This document shows positions 54,499 to 63,648 of a DNA stretch of 64,000 nucleotides, in pieces (the first letter of the stretch is position 1; every line of letters starts with the position of its first letter). The notes beneath the pieces are model-generated. The model did no database searches and was not told the origin of the DNA. It was given only the letters and a program-made list of their open reading frames with translations. The DNA comes from Alexandriicola marinus. Lineage in GTDB: Bacteria; Pseudomonadota; Alphaproteobacteria; Rhodobacterales; Rhodobacteraceae. The position numbers and the translations under genes are program-made. The stretch spans positions 186,001 to 250,000 of the forward strand of contig NZ_RBVZ01000001.1 of assembly GCF_004000435.1 (NCBI RefSeq), in the 5' to 3' direction.

Positions 54499-55326
54499 TT
54501 CCACCCGCCCGGCACCCGTCCTTGGGTCAAAGCTGTTGTCATAACGTTCCAGCTCCGGGGCGGGCCGGAATGTCAGGCCCGCGTCGCGAAGCCCCGTTTC
54601 GAAGATCGCGCGCATCGTCTTGTGCATGTCGCCGACCGGGCCATCGTGAACCCACACCGCATACCGCCCGGCGGGGGCCGTCACCCGGACCATGCCCCTC
54701 GGAATGGCGCTTCCCGGTGCGACCGGATAGCCGGCAATGTAGCGAAAGCCCGTCTCGCCCTGATCGTAGCTTGCGCCATAGGCGATGTGGGGCTCGGCGC
54801 CCTCTATCTCGGCCTCCCGGCCGGCGAGGCTGGCCCACAGGGCGGGAATGCGCGGAATGCTTTCGAAATCGAAGCGGTCGGCAAGCCCCACGATCTCGAG
54901 CGTGTCGCGGTTTCGGATCTCCGGTGTGTCGAGGGTGGGCAGGGCGGTCGTGTCGATCATTCGGGGCTCCATGATACGGGTTTGAATGCGGGTGCGGAAT
55001 TCCGGGGAGCGTGCATCGCGCGGGCTGCACCCGAAATGGGACTGGAACGCCCTGCTGAATGCCTCGTGCGAGCCGTAGCCGGAGGCCAGGGCCAGGTCGA
55101 GGATGTCCGGCGCCCCGCCAGCCAGGGCGCGGGCCGCTTCGCTCAGCCGTCTTGCCCGGACGAAGGCAATCGGCGGAAGCCCGACCGCCTCGCGGAAGGC
55201 CCGGACCAGATGCGGCCCGCTAACCCCCACCTCGGACGAAAGCCGGGCAAGATCGAGCGGCTCAGACAGGCTGGTCTCGATGCGCCAGAGCGTCGTGGCG
55301 AGGAAGGAGGGTGGGCGGTATGTCAT
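54478..55326 (-). CDS. AraC-family regulator with GyrI-like ligand domain
   Basis: 282 residues. N-terminal AraC-type double HTH (RIETSLSEPLDLARLSSEVG, VSGPHLVRAFREAVGLPP; SGYGSHEAFSRAFQSHFGCSP) then a GyrI-like/Rob-type small-molecule domain from about residue 125 (LEIVGLADRFDFESI ... LWIPIV). Such proteins often control drug or stress responses. ATG 55326 (MTYRPPSFL) is the start; the upstream frame has no better site. Overlaps the 3' end of the DUF2842 gene by 21 bases in opposite orientation. Confidence 0.87.
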   Translation of the reverse strand: MTYRPPSFLATTLWRIETSLSEPLDLARLSSEVGVSGPHLVRAFREAVGLPPIAFVRARRLSEAARALAGGAPDILDLALASGYGSHEAFSRAFQSHFGCSPRDARSPEFRTRIQTRIMEPRMIDTTALPTLDTPEIRNRDTLEIVGLADRFDFESIPRIPALWASLAGREAEIEGAEPHIAYGASYDQGETGFRYIAGYPVAPGSAIPRGMVRVTAPAGRYAVWVHDGPVGDMHKTMRAIFETGLRDAGLTFRPAPELERYDNSFDPRTGAGRVELWIPIV

Positions 55327-55405
55327 GCAGAACACGTCGCACGATTCGCGGCGCCGCGCTTGACACGGATTGATGCGCGGGCGGCCATAGCCGGGAAATG
55401 AAACA

Positions 55406-55431
55406 GGCGCGGTGGGCAATTCCACCGCGCC
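55406..55431 (-). terminator. terminator after the acidic-protein gene
   Basis: Perfect ten-base stem GGCGCGGTGG/CCACCGCGCC with a six-base loop, 32 bases beyond the stop of the gene at 55463-58021. On the minus strand the stem is followed by TGTTTCATTT, moderately T-rich. Confidence 0.75.
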
Positions 55432-55462
55432 AAACTCGTTACCACCACCCCCTCGGGGGTCC

Positions 55463-58021
55463 CTAACCAGCCCGACGTTCGGGATGGAAACGTGTTTCTT
55501 CCGACACCTGGAAACGTCCGTTGCGGACTTTCATGATCCGGCCCTCCCGCAACAGCGTTCCGAAGGAGCGCAGCCCTTCTTCGCGGCTGAAATCGCGGTC
55601 GGCGAGTCCGCGGACCTTGCTCATCAGTTGCGGGCGGGAGAAATCCGCGGAGCCTTCGACATAGGCGGTATAGGCGGCCGCGGCTTCAAGAAGTTCGGCC
55701 AGACCCTGAGCGCCCATGTCGCGGGCAAAGACTTCGAACGAGCCGGCATCGCGCGCGGCTTCGGCCTCGCTTGCCTCGTCAAGGCGGACCCTGCGCGGAC
55801 GCACCGGTGCGGCAGGCCGTTTCGCGGTGACGTCCTGATCGGGGTCGATATCGACCCGTTGAGACGCCACGAGCTTGAGAGGAGCCGTCTGCGGCCGTTC
55901 GGTGCGCGTCGTCGGCCGGTCAGAGACCCGGGCCGGGCGGCGGGGCCGGACGGCCTGACGCAGATCCTTGCGGAATTCGTCCGCCGTTTCCTCCGACATC
56001 GCATCCTGCTCGCCCATCTGGCGCGCGGCCTCCTTTGCGGCGACAGCGGCCTTGAGTTGGGTGATCGATTCCCGGCGCCGGTTGGTATCGGGATCGTTCA
56101 GCTGATCATCCGTATGTTCCATCAGTCGTGACAGAACCGCTTTGTCGTCGTCGGGATTGCTTTCGAAGGCCCGCTGACGGCGCAGGGCACGGGGATCGGA
56201 GGCAAGGTCGTCCTCATCCTCGCCCTCATCCGACAGGATGGCACGATCGTGCTCGTCCTCGTCGTCGTCATCGCCGCCAAAGAGGTTGAGGCGGTCGTCT
56301 TCGTCATCCTCGTCGGCCATGTCCCATGCGGTCATCATGTCGCGGGACACATCGAGTTCCGGCGCAACAGTTGCAACGTCCTCGTCGTCGGTGTGGAGAG
56401 GCCCGGCCGCTGCGGCCGCAACGGCGTCCTCGGCAGCCTCCGCCTCGTCGGCGACCGCTGCGTCGTCGATGCTTTCCGGTTCGTGCGTCGCAACCGCGTC
56501 GTCTGTGTCCGACATCTCGACGGGGGCCGGGGTCAGCAGTTCGGTTCCCGTTTCGATATCCTCGCTCCGCTCCAGTTCGGCCAGTTCGGCCAGAAGCTCT
56601 GCCTCTTTCTCGTCGCTTAGAAGGGCGGCCTCTGTCTCGAGACCTGTCTCGAATTCGGTCACGGCCTCGGGCGTGGTTCCGTCCAGCGCGGCAAGATCGG
56701 CGATATCCTCATCGGTCAGGTCGTCGTAATCGTCCTCGGACAAGAGGTCATCGTCATCGGCCATCTCGTCTGCGATGGCATCCACCATCTCGGGTGTCGC
56801 GGCGATGTTTTCCGCCTCGGGAGCCTCGACGTCCAGCGACGGCTCGTCCTGCGGAGATGTCTCGGCCACGGGCTCGATGTCGCCCTGGCCGAGCGTCTTG
56901 CGGAAATCGGCCAGGCTCATCTTGATCACGCGGGTGCGCAAGGGCCGCGCGGCTTTCTGTTGTTCGGTTTCGGCACTGTCCTCTGCCACGGGCGCCTCGG
57001 CGGTCGCCTCTCCAGGCTCGACCGGCAGATCGGCGGTTTCGTCCCCGGCCTCGGACATTTCGGGCGCGACGGGCTGATCGTCTTCGATTGGCGTCGACGG
57101 CGAAGCTCCGACAGCATCGTGCGCGTGTTCGTTCTCGGTTTCCTCGTCCTGCCGGTTGGATTTGCCCACGACCGCGCGAATGCGCTCCAGCTTGGCGGCG
57201 ACGCTTTCGGGGTCGGGATGCGCCGGCGGCGTCGAGATGGCGGGGGGCAGATCAACCGGATCCCCGGACAGAGCGTCGTCTTCGGGGATATCCTGGTGCG
57301 GGGGCATCACCCGGGTGGGTGTCACGCGATGCGGCGTCGGCCGTGCGGCCAAGCTCTCGGCAAGTTTCGATGCCGCCGCCTCATAGTCCCACGGGTCGGT
57401 CTCGTCCGTGTCGTCGGCCTCGCCCGTTTCGGGGGCGGCGTCGTGATCGGACGAAAGCTCTTCGGCTTCCGGCTGATCCTCGGCCGCCTCGGGCGTATGA
57501 TCGGCAGGCTCTTCCGCCTCCTCCTCAGTCAGGACCTCGGCGACCTCGGCCTCCTCGTCAGAGGAGATCGCGTTGATGTCTTCGGCAGCAGTCTCGACCG
57601 GCGGCTCGTCGACCTCGGCCGGCTCGACCATATCGTGCCGTGCCGCGGCGGCCATGGCAGAGGGCTGATCAGCTGTGTCTGTTTCCGCATCGGGCTGTGA
57701 CACCATCGCGGGCGCCGAAGTATCGGGTTCGTTGGCCGCGGTTTTGTTTTCAGGTGCGGACAGCGCCTGTCCGGCTTTCAGGACGATGCCCGTCCCTTCA
57801 GTGCGGGCCTCGACCCGGCGCGCGATTTCGCGTTCGGCGATCCGGGCAAGCATCTCGGCATCCGGCGTCGGCGGTTCGGCTCCGAAGTATCGGTCATCGG
57901 AGGCCAGATCGCGAAAATATTCCGCGATCGCTTTCATTGTCGAGAAGGAGTCGTCAAACCCTTCGAGGGTACATGAGAATGTCCCGTAGGAGACCGTAAG
58001 AATTTTGCTCGAACCGACCAT
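55463..58021 (-). CDS. large acidic protein with conserved ends, function unknown
   Basis: 852 residues with no signal peptide. N-terminal conserved block (about 1-70): SKILTVSYGTFSCTLEGFDD, STMKAIAEYFRDLASDDRYF. The middle, about residues 75-600, is extremely rich in Asp, Glu, Ala and Pro without repeats in register. The C-terminal part (about 620-852) is ordered, e.g. TRRRESITQLKAAVAAKEAA, ARDMGAQGLAELLEAAAAY and FSREEGLRSFGTLLREGRIM with a strand-helix pattern. I recognise related proteins in Rhodobacterales but not their role; a DNA- or envelope-associated scaffolding protein is one guess. Divergent from thiN. Confidence 0.75.
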   Translation of the reverse strand: MVGSSKILTVSYGTFSCTLEGFDDSFSTMKAIAEYFRDLASDDRYFGAEPPTPDAEMLARIAEREIARRVEARTEGTGIVLKAGQALSAPENKTAANEPDTSAPAMVSQPDAETDTADQPSAMAAAARHDMVEPAEVDEPPVETAAEDINAISSDEEAEVAEVLTEEEAEEPADHTPEAAEDQPEAEELSSDHDAAPETGEADDTDETDPWDYEAAASKLAESLAARPTPHRVTPTRVMPPHQDIPEDDALSGDPVDLPPAISTPPAHPDPESVAAKLERIRAVVGKSNRQDEETENEHAHDAVGASPSTPIEDDQPVAPEMSEAGDETADLPVEPGEATAEAPVAEDSAETEQQKAARPLRTRVIKMSLADFRKTLGQGDIEPVAETSPQDEPSLDVEAPEAENIAATPEMVDAIADEMADDDDLLSEDDYDDLTDEDIADLAALDGTTPEAVTEFETGLETEAALLSDEKEAELLAELAELERSEDIETGTELLTPAPVEMSDTDDAVATHEPESIDDAAVADEAEAAEDAVAAAAAGPLHTDDEDVATVAPELDVSRDMMTAWDMADEDDEDDRLNLFGGDDDDEDEHDRAILSDEGEDEDDLASDPRALRRQRAFESNPDDDKAVLSRLMEHTDDQLNDPDTNRRRESITQLKAAVAAKEAARQMGEQDAMSEETADEFRKDLRQAVRPRRPARVSDRPTTRTERPQTAPLKLVASQRVDIDPDQDVTAKRPAAPVRPRRVRLDEASEAEAARDAGSFEVFARDMGAQGLAELLEAAAAYTAYVEGSADFSRPQLMSKVRGLADRDFSREEGLRSFGTLLREGRIMKVRNGRFQVSEETRFHPERRAG

Positions 58022-58132
58022 CTCTAACTCTCTTTCTTCCAGTCACAGCAGCAATGTGTTTACCATCGATTGGTTCTCAAACAGGAACAGGAACAGGTTT
58101 TTGGCGGTATCATTTAGTGGCTCTTTTGCGGC

Positions 58133-58846
58133 ATGTGGCGTGTACCGGAACAATCCGCGTTGAGTGGGCCCATTGTTTCATCTTCTCGACCTATCACCCT
58201 TCTTGGTGGAGCGAAGATTAGTGAGCCCCTTCTTAACACGACCCTAAGTCTTGCCCCAACTCTTGTCGCGGTGGACGGGGGCGCAAACGGGCTTGTCGGC
58301 TCGTCGCGCCGCCCGTCAGCGGTGATCGGCGACCTCGACAGCCTGTCCGATGCGGCCCGGACCGAATTCGCGGATCTTGTTTATGAGTTCAGCGAACAGG
58401 AAACGACTGACTTCGACAAGGCCCTGCGACATGTCGAGGCCCCGCTCGTGATCGCGCTGGGCGTCTCGGGCGGGCGACTTGATCACGAATTGGCCGGACT
58501 CAACGTTCTGGTCCGTCATGCGGACCGGCGCTGCATTGCCTTGGGGCCCGAAACCCTGACATTCGTATGCCCGCCTTTCCTGCGACTGGAATTGGAGCCC
58601 GGGTGCCTCGTGTCGCTGTTCCCGATGAGAGAGCTTGGCGTCGAGACCGAGGGGTTGCAGTGGCCCACTCGCGGCCTACGCCTGTCGGCCATGGGGCGGG
58701 TCGGAACGTCGAATGCCGCCACCGGACCTGTCACACTGGCGCCGGATGCCCCCGGGCTTCTGGTGATTCTCCCGACCGCCGCCCTGTCGGCTGTCAGTCG
58801 GGCGTTGCTGGCAGACGGGTCTGGCAGTTGGCCGCCCGCCGCCTAG
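58133..58846 (+). CDS. thiN: thiamine diphosphokinase
   Basis: 237 residues, transfers pyrophosphate from ATP to thiamine giving TPP. Motifs: LVAVDGGANGL, AVIGDLDSLS, FSEQETTDFDKAL and VSGGRLDHELAGLNVL, with the acidic residues of the active site intact. The start ATG 58133 is the first in frame; homologous sequence begins near the GPIVSSS segment, so TTG or GTG near 58160 is possible. Stands alone between two divergent/convergent genes. No TPP riboswitch was recognised nearby. Confidence 0.88.
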   Translation: MWRVPEQSALSGPIVSSSRPITLLGGAKISEPLLNTTLSLAPTLVAVDGGANGLVGSSRRPSAVIGDLDSLSDAARTEFADLVYEFSEQETTDFDKALRHVEAPLVIALGVSGGRLDHELAGLNVLVRHADRRCIALGPETLTFVCPPFLRLELEPGCLVSLFPMRELGVETEGLQWPTRGLRLSAMGRVGTSNAATGPVTLAPDAPGLLVILPTAALSAVSRALLADGSGSWPPAA

Positions 58847-58859
58847 ACTGGCACGGGTG

Positions 58860-59228
58860 TCAAATCCCGTAGTGTCTTGCTTCCCAGCGAAACATCGCGC
58901 GCACACGGTCCATCGCCGCCTCGCCCAATGGTGGCGGGGGCGACCCGCTCGTGCCGTTCAGCGCGGGCAACGAAATCGGCGTATTCAGGCGGTCCGACAG
59001 CCAGTCTTCCAGCAATGCCGGGGCCTCGACCTCGAAAACTCGGGCGGTCAGGCTCCGCAGCGCGGGCACCGTGATATGCGGATGAAACGGCCGCTTCTGG
59101 CCCGCCCGATCAATGGCCATGTCGCCCAAGGTCGGGTCGAGAAACGGATCAAGCGCGCGGCGCAGGCTGGTCGAGCCGCAGCGGGGTTTCGACGGCGCAG
59201 CAAAGCCGCAGGATAGAAGGAGCCTCAT
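58860..59228 (-). pseudogene. sulfotransferase-like gene with apparent internal deletion
   Basis: 122 codons. The N-terminus APSKPRCGSTSLRRALDPFL is the PAPS-binding 5'-phosphosulfate loop (PKCGSTS-like) and FHPHITVPALRSL continues as in cytosolic-type bacterial sulfotransferases. Then the sequence jumps to the C-terminal part RVFEVEAPALLEDWLSDRLN, without the roughly 100-residue middle that holds the 3'-phosphate-binding and acceptor residues (usually RHPxxxxxS). If this is correct the protein cannot be active; frame is intact. ATG 59228 starts it; it is convergent with thiN and follows sdaA by 28 bases on the same strand. Confidence 0.5.
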
Positions 59229-59256
59229 GTTCGAGCAACCCAAAAAGACCGCATAT

Positions 59257-60630
59257 TCAGCAATTTGGCACGTTCACGGCAAGGCCGCCAAGGGCGGTTT
59301 CCTTGTATTTCTCGCTCATGTCGGCGCCGGTCTGGCGCATCGTCTCGATCGCGACGTCGAGGCTGACAAGGTGCTGGCCATCGCCGCGCAGGGCCAGCGA
59401 TGCGGCTGAGACGGCCTTGATCGCGCCCAGACCGTTGCGCTCGATACAGGGGACCTGAACGAGGCCCTTCACCGGGTCGCATGTCATGCCAAGGTGATGT
59501 TCGAGGGCGATTTCGGCCGCATTCTCGATCTGTTCGGGTGTGCCGCCCAGAACGGCGCACAGGCCCGCGGCCGCCATCGCCGCAGCGCTGCCGACCTCGG
59601 CCTGGCACCCGGCCTCCGCCCCCGAAATCGAGGCGTTGAACTTGACCAGCCCGCCGATCGCCGCCGCTGTCAGCAGGAAATCGGGGATGCGCGCGGTGCT
59701 CGCCCCCGGCACATGATCGAGCCAGTAGCGGATCGTTGCGGGCACCACGCCCGCCGCGCCGTTCGTGGGCGCCGTCACGACCTGACCGCCCGCAGCATTC
59801 TCCTCGTTGACGGCCATCGCATAGGTCGACATCCAGTCGTTGATCGTGTGCGGTGGGGTCAGGTTCAGCCCCCGTTCGGCCAAGAGCTTCTCGTGGATGC
59901 CTTTCGCGCGGCGCCGGACGTTCAGTCCGCCGGGCAGGATGCCGTCAGAGGCTAATCCACGGTCGATGCAATCGGTCATCACCTGCCAGATCCGTGCGAG
60001 CCCCTTGTCCAGATCCCGCCTCGGATGCCGGGCGCGTTCGTTGCGCCGCTTCATCTGTGCGATGGTCAGGCCGCTGTCGCGCGCCATGCGCAACATCTCG
60101 TCGGCGCTATGAAACGGGAAGGGCACGGGCGGGCCGTCATCGGTGTCGCGGCCCTGCGCCAGTTCGGCCTCGGTCAGGACAAAGCCGCCGCCGATGGAAT
60201 AATATGTCACCTCGGTGATCACGTCGCCCTGTGCGTCGGTCCCGCGCAGGATCAGGCCGTTGGCGTGGCCGGGCAGGGGCGGGCCGTAATCGAAGACGAG
60301 GTGCTCTTGCGGCACGAACTGCAGGGTGCCCAACCCGTCAGGCGAGACCGTGCCTTCGGCGTGGATGCGGGCCAGTTCGGCCTCGGCGCGTTCGGCGTCA
60401 TAGGTTTCCGCCACGAACCCGGCCAGCCCGAGGATCACGGCCCGGTCGGTCGCATGGCCCACGCCGGTAAAGGCGAGGCTGCCGTGCAGCGATGCCCTGA
60501 GGCCCGCGACGCCGAAGGGCAGGGCGCGCAGATGATCGAGGAACCGTGCCGCGGCCACCATCGGGCCGATGGTGTGCGACGAGGACGGGCCGACCCCGAT
60601 CTTGAACATGTCGAACACGGAGAGGAACAT
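59257..60630 (-). CDS. sdaA: L-serine ammonia-lyase, iron-sulfur type
   Basis: 457-residue enzyme deaminating serine to pyruvate with a [4Fe-4S] cluster. The beta ([19 protein letters not shown]) and alpha domains are fused, as in the single-chain type. Cluster cysteines are visible in [30 protein letters not shown] and [16 protein letters not shown] 60630 is chosen; longer frame discarded. The start overlaps the stop of the GST-like gene by one base (TGATG), so the two are coupled. Confidence 0.93.
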   Translation of the reverse strand: MFLSVFDMFKIGVGPSSSHTIGPMVAAARFLDHLRALPFGVAGLRASLHGSLAFTGVGHATDRAVILGLAGFVAETYDAERAEAELARIHAEGTVSPDGLGTLQFVPQEHLVFDYGPPLPGHANGLILRGTDAQGDVITEVTYYSIGGGFVLTEAELAQGRDTDDGPPVPFPFHSADEMLRMARDSGLTIAQMKRRNERARHPRRDLDKGLARIWQVMTDCIDRGLASDGILPGGLNVRRRAKGIHEKLLAERGLNLTPPHTINDWMSTYAMAVNEENAAGGQVVTAPTNGAAGVVPATIRYWLDHVPGASTARIPDFLLTAAAIGGLVKFNASISGAEAGCQAEVGSAAAMAAAGLCAVLGGTPEQIENAAEIALEHHLGMTCDPVKGLVQVPCIERNGLGAIKAVSAASLALRGDGQHLVSLDVAIETMRQTGADMSEKYKETALGGLAVNVPNC

Positions 60631-61157
60631 CAGGTGGCACTTCCTTCGGGTGGTTGTGGCAGGCGAGGAGCCGCGAACGGCAACGGGCCCAGCCCTTCGG
60701 CGTTGCAGGCGGCGGCTGGACGCTCTTCGACGTGGCGCCCCCGCGCCGCCAGACGGGGCCAACGGTCAAGGTGGAACCAGCGACGGCTGCCCGCGGGGTA
60801 AAGAACCGACCAGCGCAACATCGGGCAAAGACAGCAATCGAGCAAGGGTGCCCCCGGCAGTCGCGCTTCGGCGATGTCGAAAAGGGCCGTCGCGCGCGCG
60901 GCGCCCGCCTCGCTCAGACCGTCGGTCGGCGGCCGGCTGTCGGGATAGAAGATCATGCGCAGCGCAGGGTCCAGCGCATTCGACATCCAGACGAGCCGTC
61001 CCTTGCCCGGCCCGTCAAGCTTGAGACCCGCCTCCGGATACCGACCCGCCAGCCAAAGCAGGATTGCCGCCGCCTCGGACGGCGCATCGGCCAGTGCGAG
61101 CGCACGGCGCACACAGAGTGAGGCGTTGTCCGGGGCATAGTGCAGGCGCAGGGTCAT
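60630..61157 (-). CDS. glutathione S-transferase-like protein, shortened
   Basis: 175 residues. YAPDNASLCVRRALAL is a GST thioredoxin-fold N-terminus, but the next clear match, SEAAAILLWLAGRYPEAG, normally lies about 50 residues later; the glutathione-binding strand and cis-proline (TxxPVL) between them are missing. The helical C-terminal domain (LVWMSNALDPALRMIFYPD) remains. Likely inactive or altered; an internal deletion is the simplest explanation. It sits upstream of sdaA in the same operon. A novel short GST-like form cannot be excluded. Confidence 0.55.
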   Translation of the reverse strand: MTLRLHYAPDNASLCVRRALALADAPSEAAAILLWLAGRYPEAGLKLDGPGKGRLVWMSNALDPALRMIFYPDSRPPTDGLSEAGAARATALFDIAEARLPGAPLLDCCLCPMLRWSVLYPAGSRRWFHLDRWPRLAARGRHVEERPAAACNAEGLGPLPFAAPRLPQPPEGSAT

Positions 61158-61256
61158 GCCCGGACACTATCGCCGGCCCTTGCCGCGGCACGCCGAAAAA
61201 CGACGCCCCGCGAGGGAATTGCGCAAGGTCGACAGATGGGCCCGCGACCCGGATCA

Positions 61257-61976
61257 TCATGCGGGCTCTGTGGCCTCGATTGCGATATCGGCCCAGATCG
61301 GCAGGTGATCCGATGCCCGTCGGGCCATCGCGTCCTGTGCCACACCCGCATCCCGCAGGGTAAGCCCTGAACTCAGCCCGATGCGGTCAAGCGCGGCAAG
61401 CGGCCGCGCGGCATGGAAGCTGTGACCCGGCGCATGCATGGCGAAATGCGGCTCCAGAGGCTCGAGCCCCCGTTTCGGCGACCATTCGTTGAAATCGCCC
61501 GCGATGATCGTATGGCCCTCATCGGGAAGCGCCGCGGCGATGGCCGCCATCTGCTGAAGCCTGCTTCGCCGCAGAAGCCCCAGGTGCACCGCGATGACCG
61601 ACACCGGCTCCGGCAGGTCGAGATCGAGCCGGACCGCGCCGCGCGGTTCGATCCCCGGCAGATTCAGATGCCGGACCGTGCCGTGGCCAAGCCCCTTTCG
61701 CAGCAGGATCGCATTGCCGTGCCAGCCAAGGCTCACCTCGTTGCGCGATATGGGCGCAATGTTGAAATCGGTCTCGGACGCGATCAGGTCATGTGCAATT
61801 GCGGCTGGACGCGCGCCAAGCCGGTGATCTGCCTCTTGCAGCACCACGATGTCGGCCTCGAGCCGGTTGATGACATCGAGGGTCCGGTAGGGCGCGCGCC
61901 GCTGGTCAAGACCGCGGGTCTTGCGGATGTTGTAGCTTGTGACGCGAAGGATGCGCCGGGTCCGGGGATCGTGCAT
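61257..61976 (-). CDS. endonuclease/exonuclease/phosphatase family protein
   Basis: 239 residues with the EEP (DNase I-like) fold. Motifs: VTSYNIRKTRG, DIVVLQEADHR (metal Glu), VIAVHLGLLRRSR, TIIAGDFNEWS (catalytic Asp-Asn) and ARRASDHLPIWADI (SDH, catalytic His). Members hydrolyse DNA, RNA or phosphate esters; no signal peptide, so probably cytoplasmic. The ribosome site is weak; ATG 61976 starts a typical N-terminus. Divergent from the membrane-protein gene, starts 28 bases apart. Confidence 0.85.
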   Translation of the reverse strand: MHDPRTRRILRVTSYNIRKTRGLDQRRAPYRTLDVINRLEADIVVLQEADHRLGARPAAIAHDLIASETDFNIAPISRNEVSLGWHGNAILLRKGLGHGTVRHLNLPGIEPRGAVRLDLDLPEPVSVIAVHLGLLRRSRLQQMAAIAAALPDEGHTIIAGDFNEWSPKRGLEPLEPHFAMHAPGHSFHAARPLAALDRIGLSSGLTLRDAGVAQDAMARRASDHLPIWADIAIEATEPA

Positions 61977-62004
61977 GATATGTAGATAAGGAGGATCGCG
62001 CGAA

Positions 62005-62676
62005 ATGAAAGACGGCCCGAGCCTGATCAGATGGCCCAGCGACGCGCCCGCCGCGATCGTGATCTGGGGCGCGCTTCTGGCGCTGACGATCGGGGCGCTG
62101 CTGTTCGGCCGCTGGTCGCTGAGCTTTGTCTCGGGCGCGACGCTGATGCTGTCGATGGCGCCGATCTTTCTTGCGCGGTGGTTTCGTATCGCGTTGCCGG
62201 TGCCGGTCGTCCTCGGGATCATCCTGTTCGTCTTTGCGTCGATCTTTCTGGGCGAGGCGTTCGATTTCTACCGGCGGTTCTGGTGGTGGGATCTGGCGTT
62301 GCACGGGTTTTCGGCCGTGGGCTTCGGCTTGTTCGGGTTCCTCATGACGCTGATGCTGTTCGAAGGGGATACCTTCGCAGCCCCTCCCTGGGCACTTGCG
62401 CTGATCTCGTTCTGCGTCGCGATGACGGTCGGGTCCGTCTGGGAAATCTTCGAATTCGCGATGGATCGCAGCTTTGGCCTGAACATGCAGAAATCCGGGC
62501 TGGATGACACGATGGGCGACCTGATCATCAACGCGGTCGGCGGTTCGGTCGCGGCGATCACGGGGTTCTTCTATCTGCGCGGGCGCAAGCGGGGGTTTCT
62601 GAACCGCATCATCCGGCAGTTCATGCTGATCAACAAACGGTTCTACCGCCGCTGGCATCGTCGCCTGCCCAGATAG
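62005..62676 (+). CDS. inner-membrane protein, DUF2238-like
   Basis: 223 residues with about six membrane helices, including AAIVIWGALLALTIGALLFG, MLSMAPIFLARWF, VVLGIILFVFASIFLGEAF, FWWWDLALHGFSAVGFGLFG, and AVGGSVAAITGFFYL. Conserved polar residues lie in WWDLALHGFSA, SVWEIFEFAMD and DDTMGDLIINA, a pattern of the DUF2238/YjdF-type family, suggesting a catalytic or metal-binding membrane protein. AAGGAGG at 61989-61995 is the ribosome site. Function unknown. Possibly cotranscribed with rpiA downstream (88-base gap). Confidence 0.75.
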   Translation: MKDGPSLIRWPSDAPAAIVIWGALLALTIGALLFGRWSLSFVSGATLMLSMAPIFLARWFRIALPVPVVLGIILFVFASIFLGEAFDFYRRFWWWDLALHGFSAVGFGLFGFLMTLMLFEGDTFAAPPWALALISFCVAMTVGSVWEIFEFAMDRSFGLNMQKSGLDDTMGDLIINAVGGSVAAITGFFYLRGRKRGFLNRIIRQFMLINKRFYRRWHRRLPR

Positions 62677-62764
62677 CCACCGACTTTGCCTAAACTTCCA
62701 CGCGCCCCCTCGCGCGGGGCGGGCAATGATCCTATAAGACGTCGACCAACACAGGAGCCTGCCC

Positions 62765-63553
62765 ATGTCCGGAGAACTCTCGCCCATCGACAAGGCCAAA
62801 TTCGTCGCCGCGAAACGGGCGACCCGCTATGTGGAATCCGGGATGCGGGTGGGCCTTGGCACAGGGTCGACCGCGGCCTGGCTGGTCCAGTGCCTGGGGG
62901 AGCTGGTCCGCGAAGAGGGTCTTCGGATCAAGGGCGTGCCGACCTCCAGCCGGACGGCGGCGCTGGCGCGGGACGTGGGCATCGACGTGATCTCTCTCGA
63001 CGAGGCGAAATGGCTGGATGTCACGATCGACGGGGCCGACGAATACGACGGCAACCTCAACCTCATCAAGGGCGGCGGCGGTGCTCTGCTTCAGGAAAAG
63101 ATCGTCGCGACCGCCTCCGACCAGATGGTCGTGATTGCCGATATCTCGAAGCAGGTGGAAACGCTCGGTGCCTTTCCCCTGCCTGTCGAGGTGATCCCCT
63201 TCGGCTGGCAGACCACCAAGGCCCTGATCGAAGAGATGCTGATCGGTATGGATGTTCTGGGCCGCTCGACCAGCCTTCGGATGAACGGCGAAAGTCCCTA
63301 TGTGACGGACGAGGGCAATCACATCATTGATCTGCACCTCAACCGGATCGGCAATGCGCGGCAGCTGAGCCTTGTTCTCAACCAGATCCCCGGCGTGGTG
63401 GAGAACGGTCTGTTCATAGATATCTGCGACGCGGTCGTGATCGGCTATGGCGACGGCCGGGTCGAGGTTCGCGACATCGTGAAGGGCGAGATCGACACCG
63501 AGAGGTTCGATTTTCTCGAGGAAGACAACCTCTTTGGCGATATCGCCGACTGA
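62765..63553 (+). CDS. rpiA: ribose-5-phosphate isomerase A
   Basis: 262 residues, interconverts ribose-5-phosphate and ribulose-5-phosphate in the pentose phosphate pathway. Motifs: MRVGLGTGSTAAWLVQC (phosphate binding), GVPTSSRTAALA, VTIDGADEYDGNLNLIKGGG with the catalytic Asp/Glu, and ALLQEKIVA with the catalytic lysine. The length is somewhat longer than E. coli RpiA (219). Followed 95 bases later by gor on the same strand. Confidence 0.94.
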   Translation: MSGELSPIDKAKFVAAKRATRYVESGMRVGLGTGSTAAWLVQCLGELVREEGLRIKGVPTSSRTAALARDVGIDVISLDEAKWLDVTIDGADEYDGNLNLIKGGGGALLQEKIVATASDQMVVIADISKQVETLGAFPLPVEVIPFGWQTTKALIEEMLIGMDVLGRSTSLRMNGESPYVTDEGNHIIDLHLNRIGNARQLSLVLNQIPGVVENGLFIDICDAVVIGYGDGRVEVRDIVKGEIDTERFDFLEEDNLFGDIAD

Positions 63554-63648
63554 TCCGGCCCGCGGGCCAAGGGGCGGGTGCTCTGGCATTCTGCCCGGTC
63601 CTGTGGAATACCCCCGACCGACGACCTGAAATGCGCAGCCGAGGCCCC

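Noticed and set aside
56200-57600. DNA tandem repeat in the acidic-protein gene
   Set aside because: The recurring GTCCTC-like bases simply encode Asp/Glu runs and have no fixed period.
58021-58133. TPP riboswitch upstream of thiN
   Set aside because: No THI-box core sequences or suitable pairing were seen in the 111-base gap.
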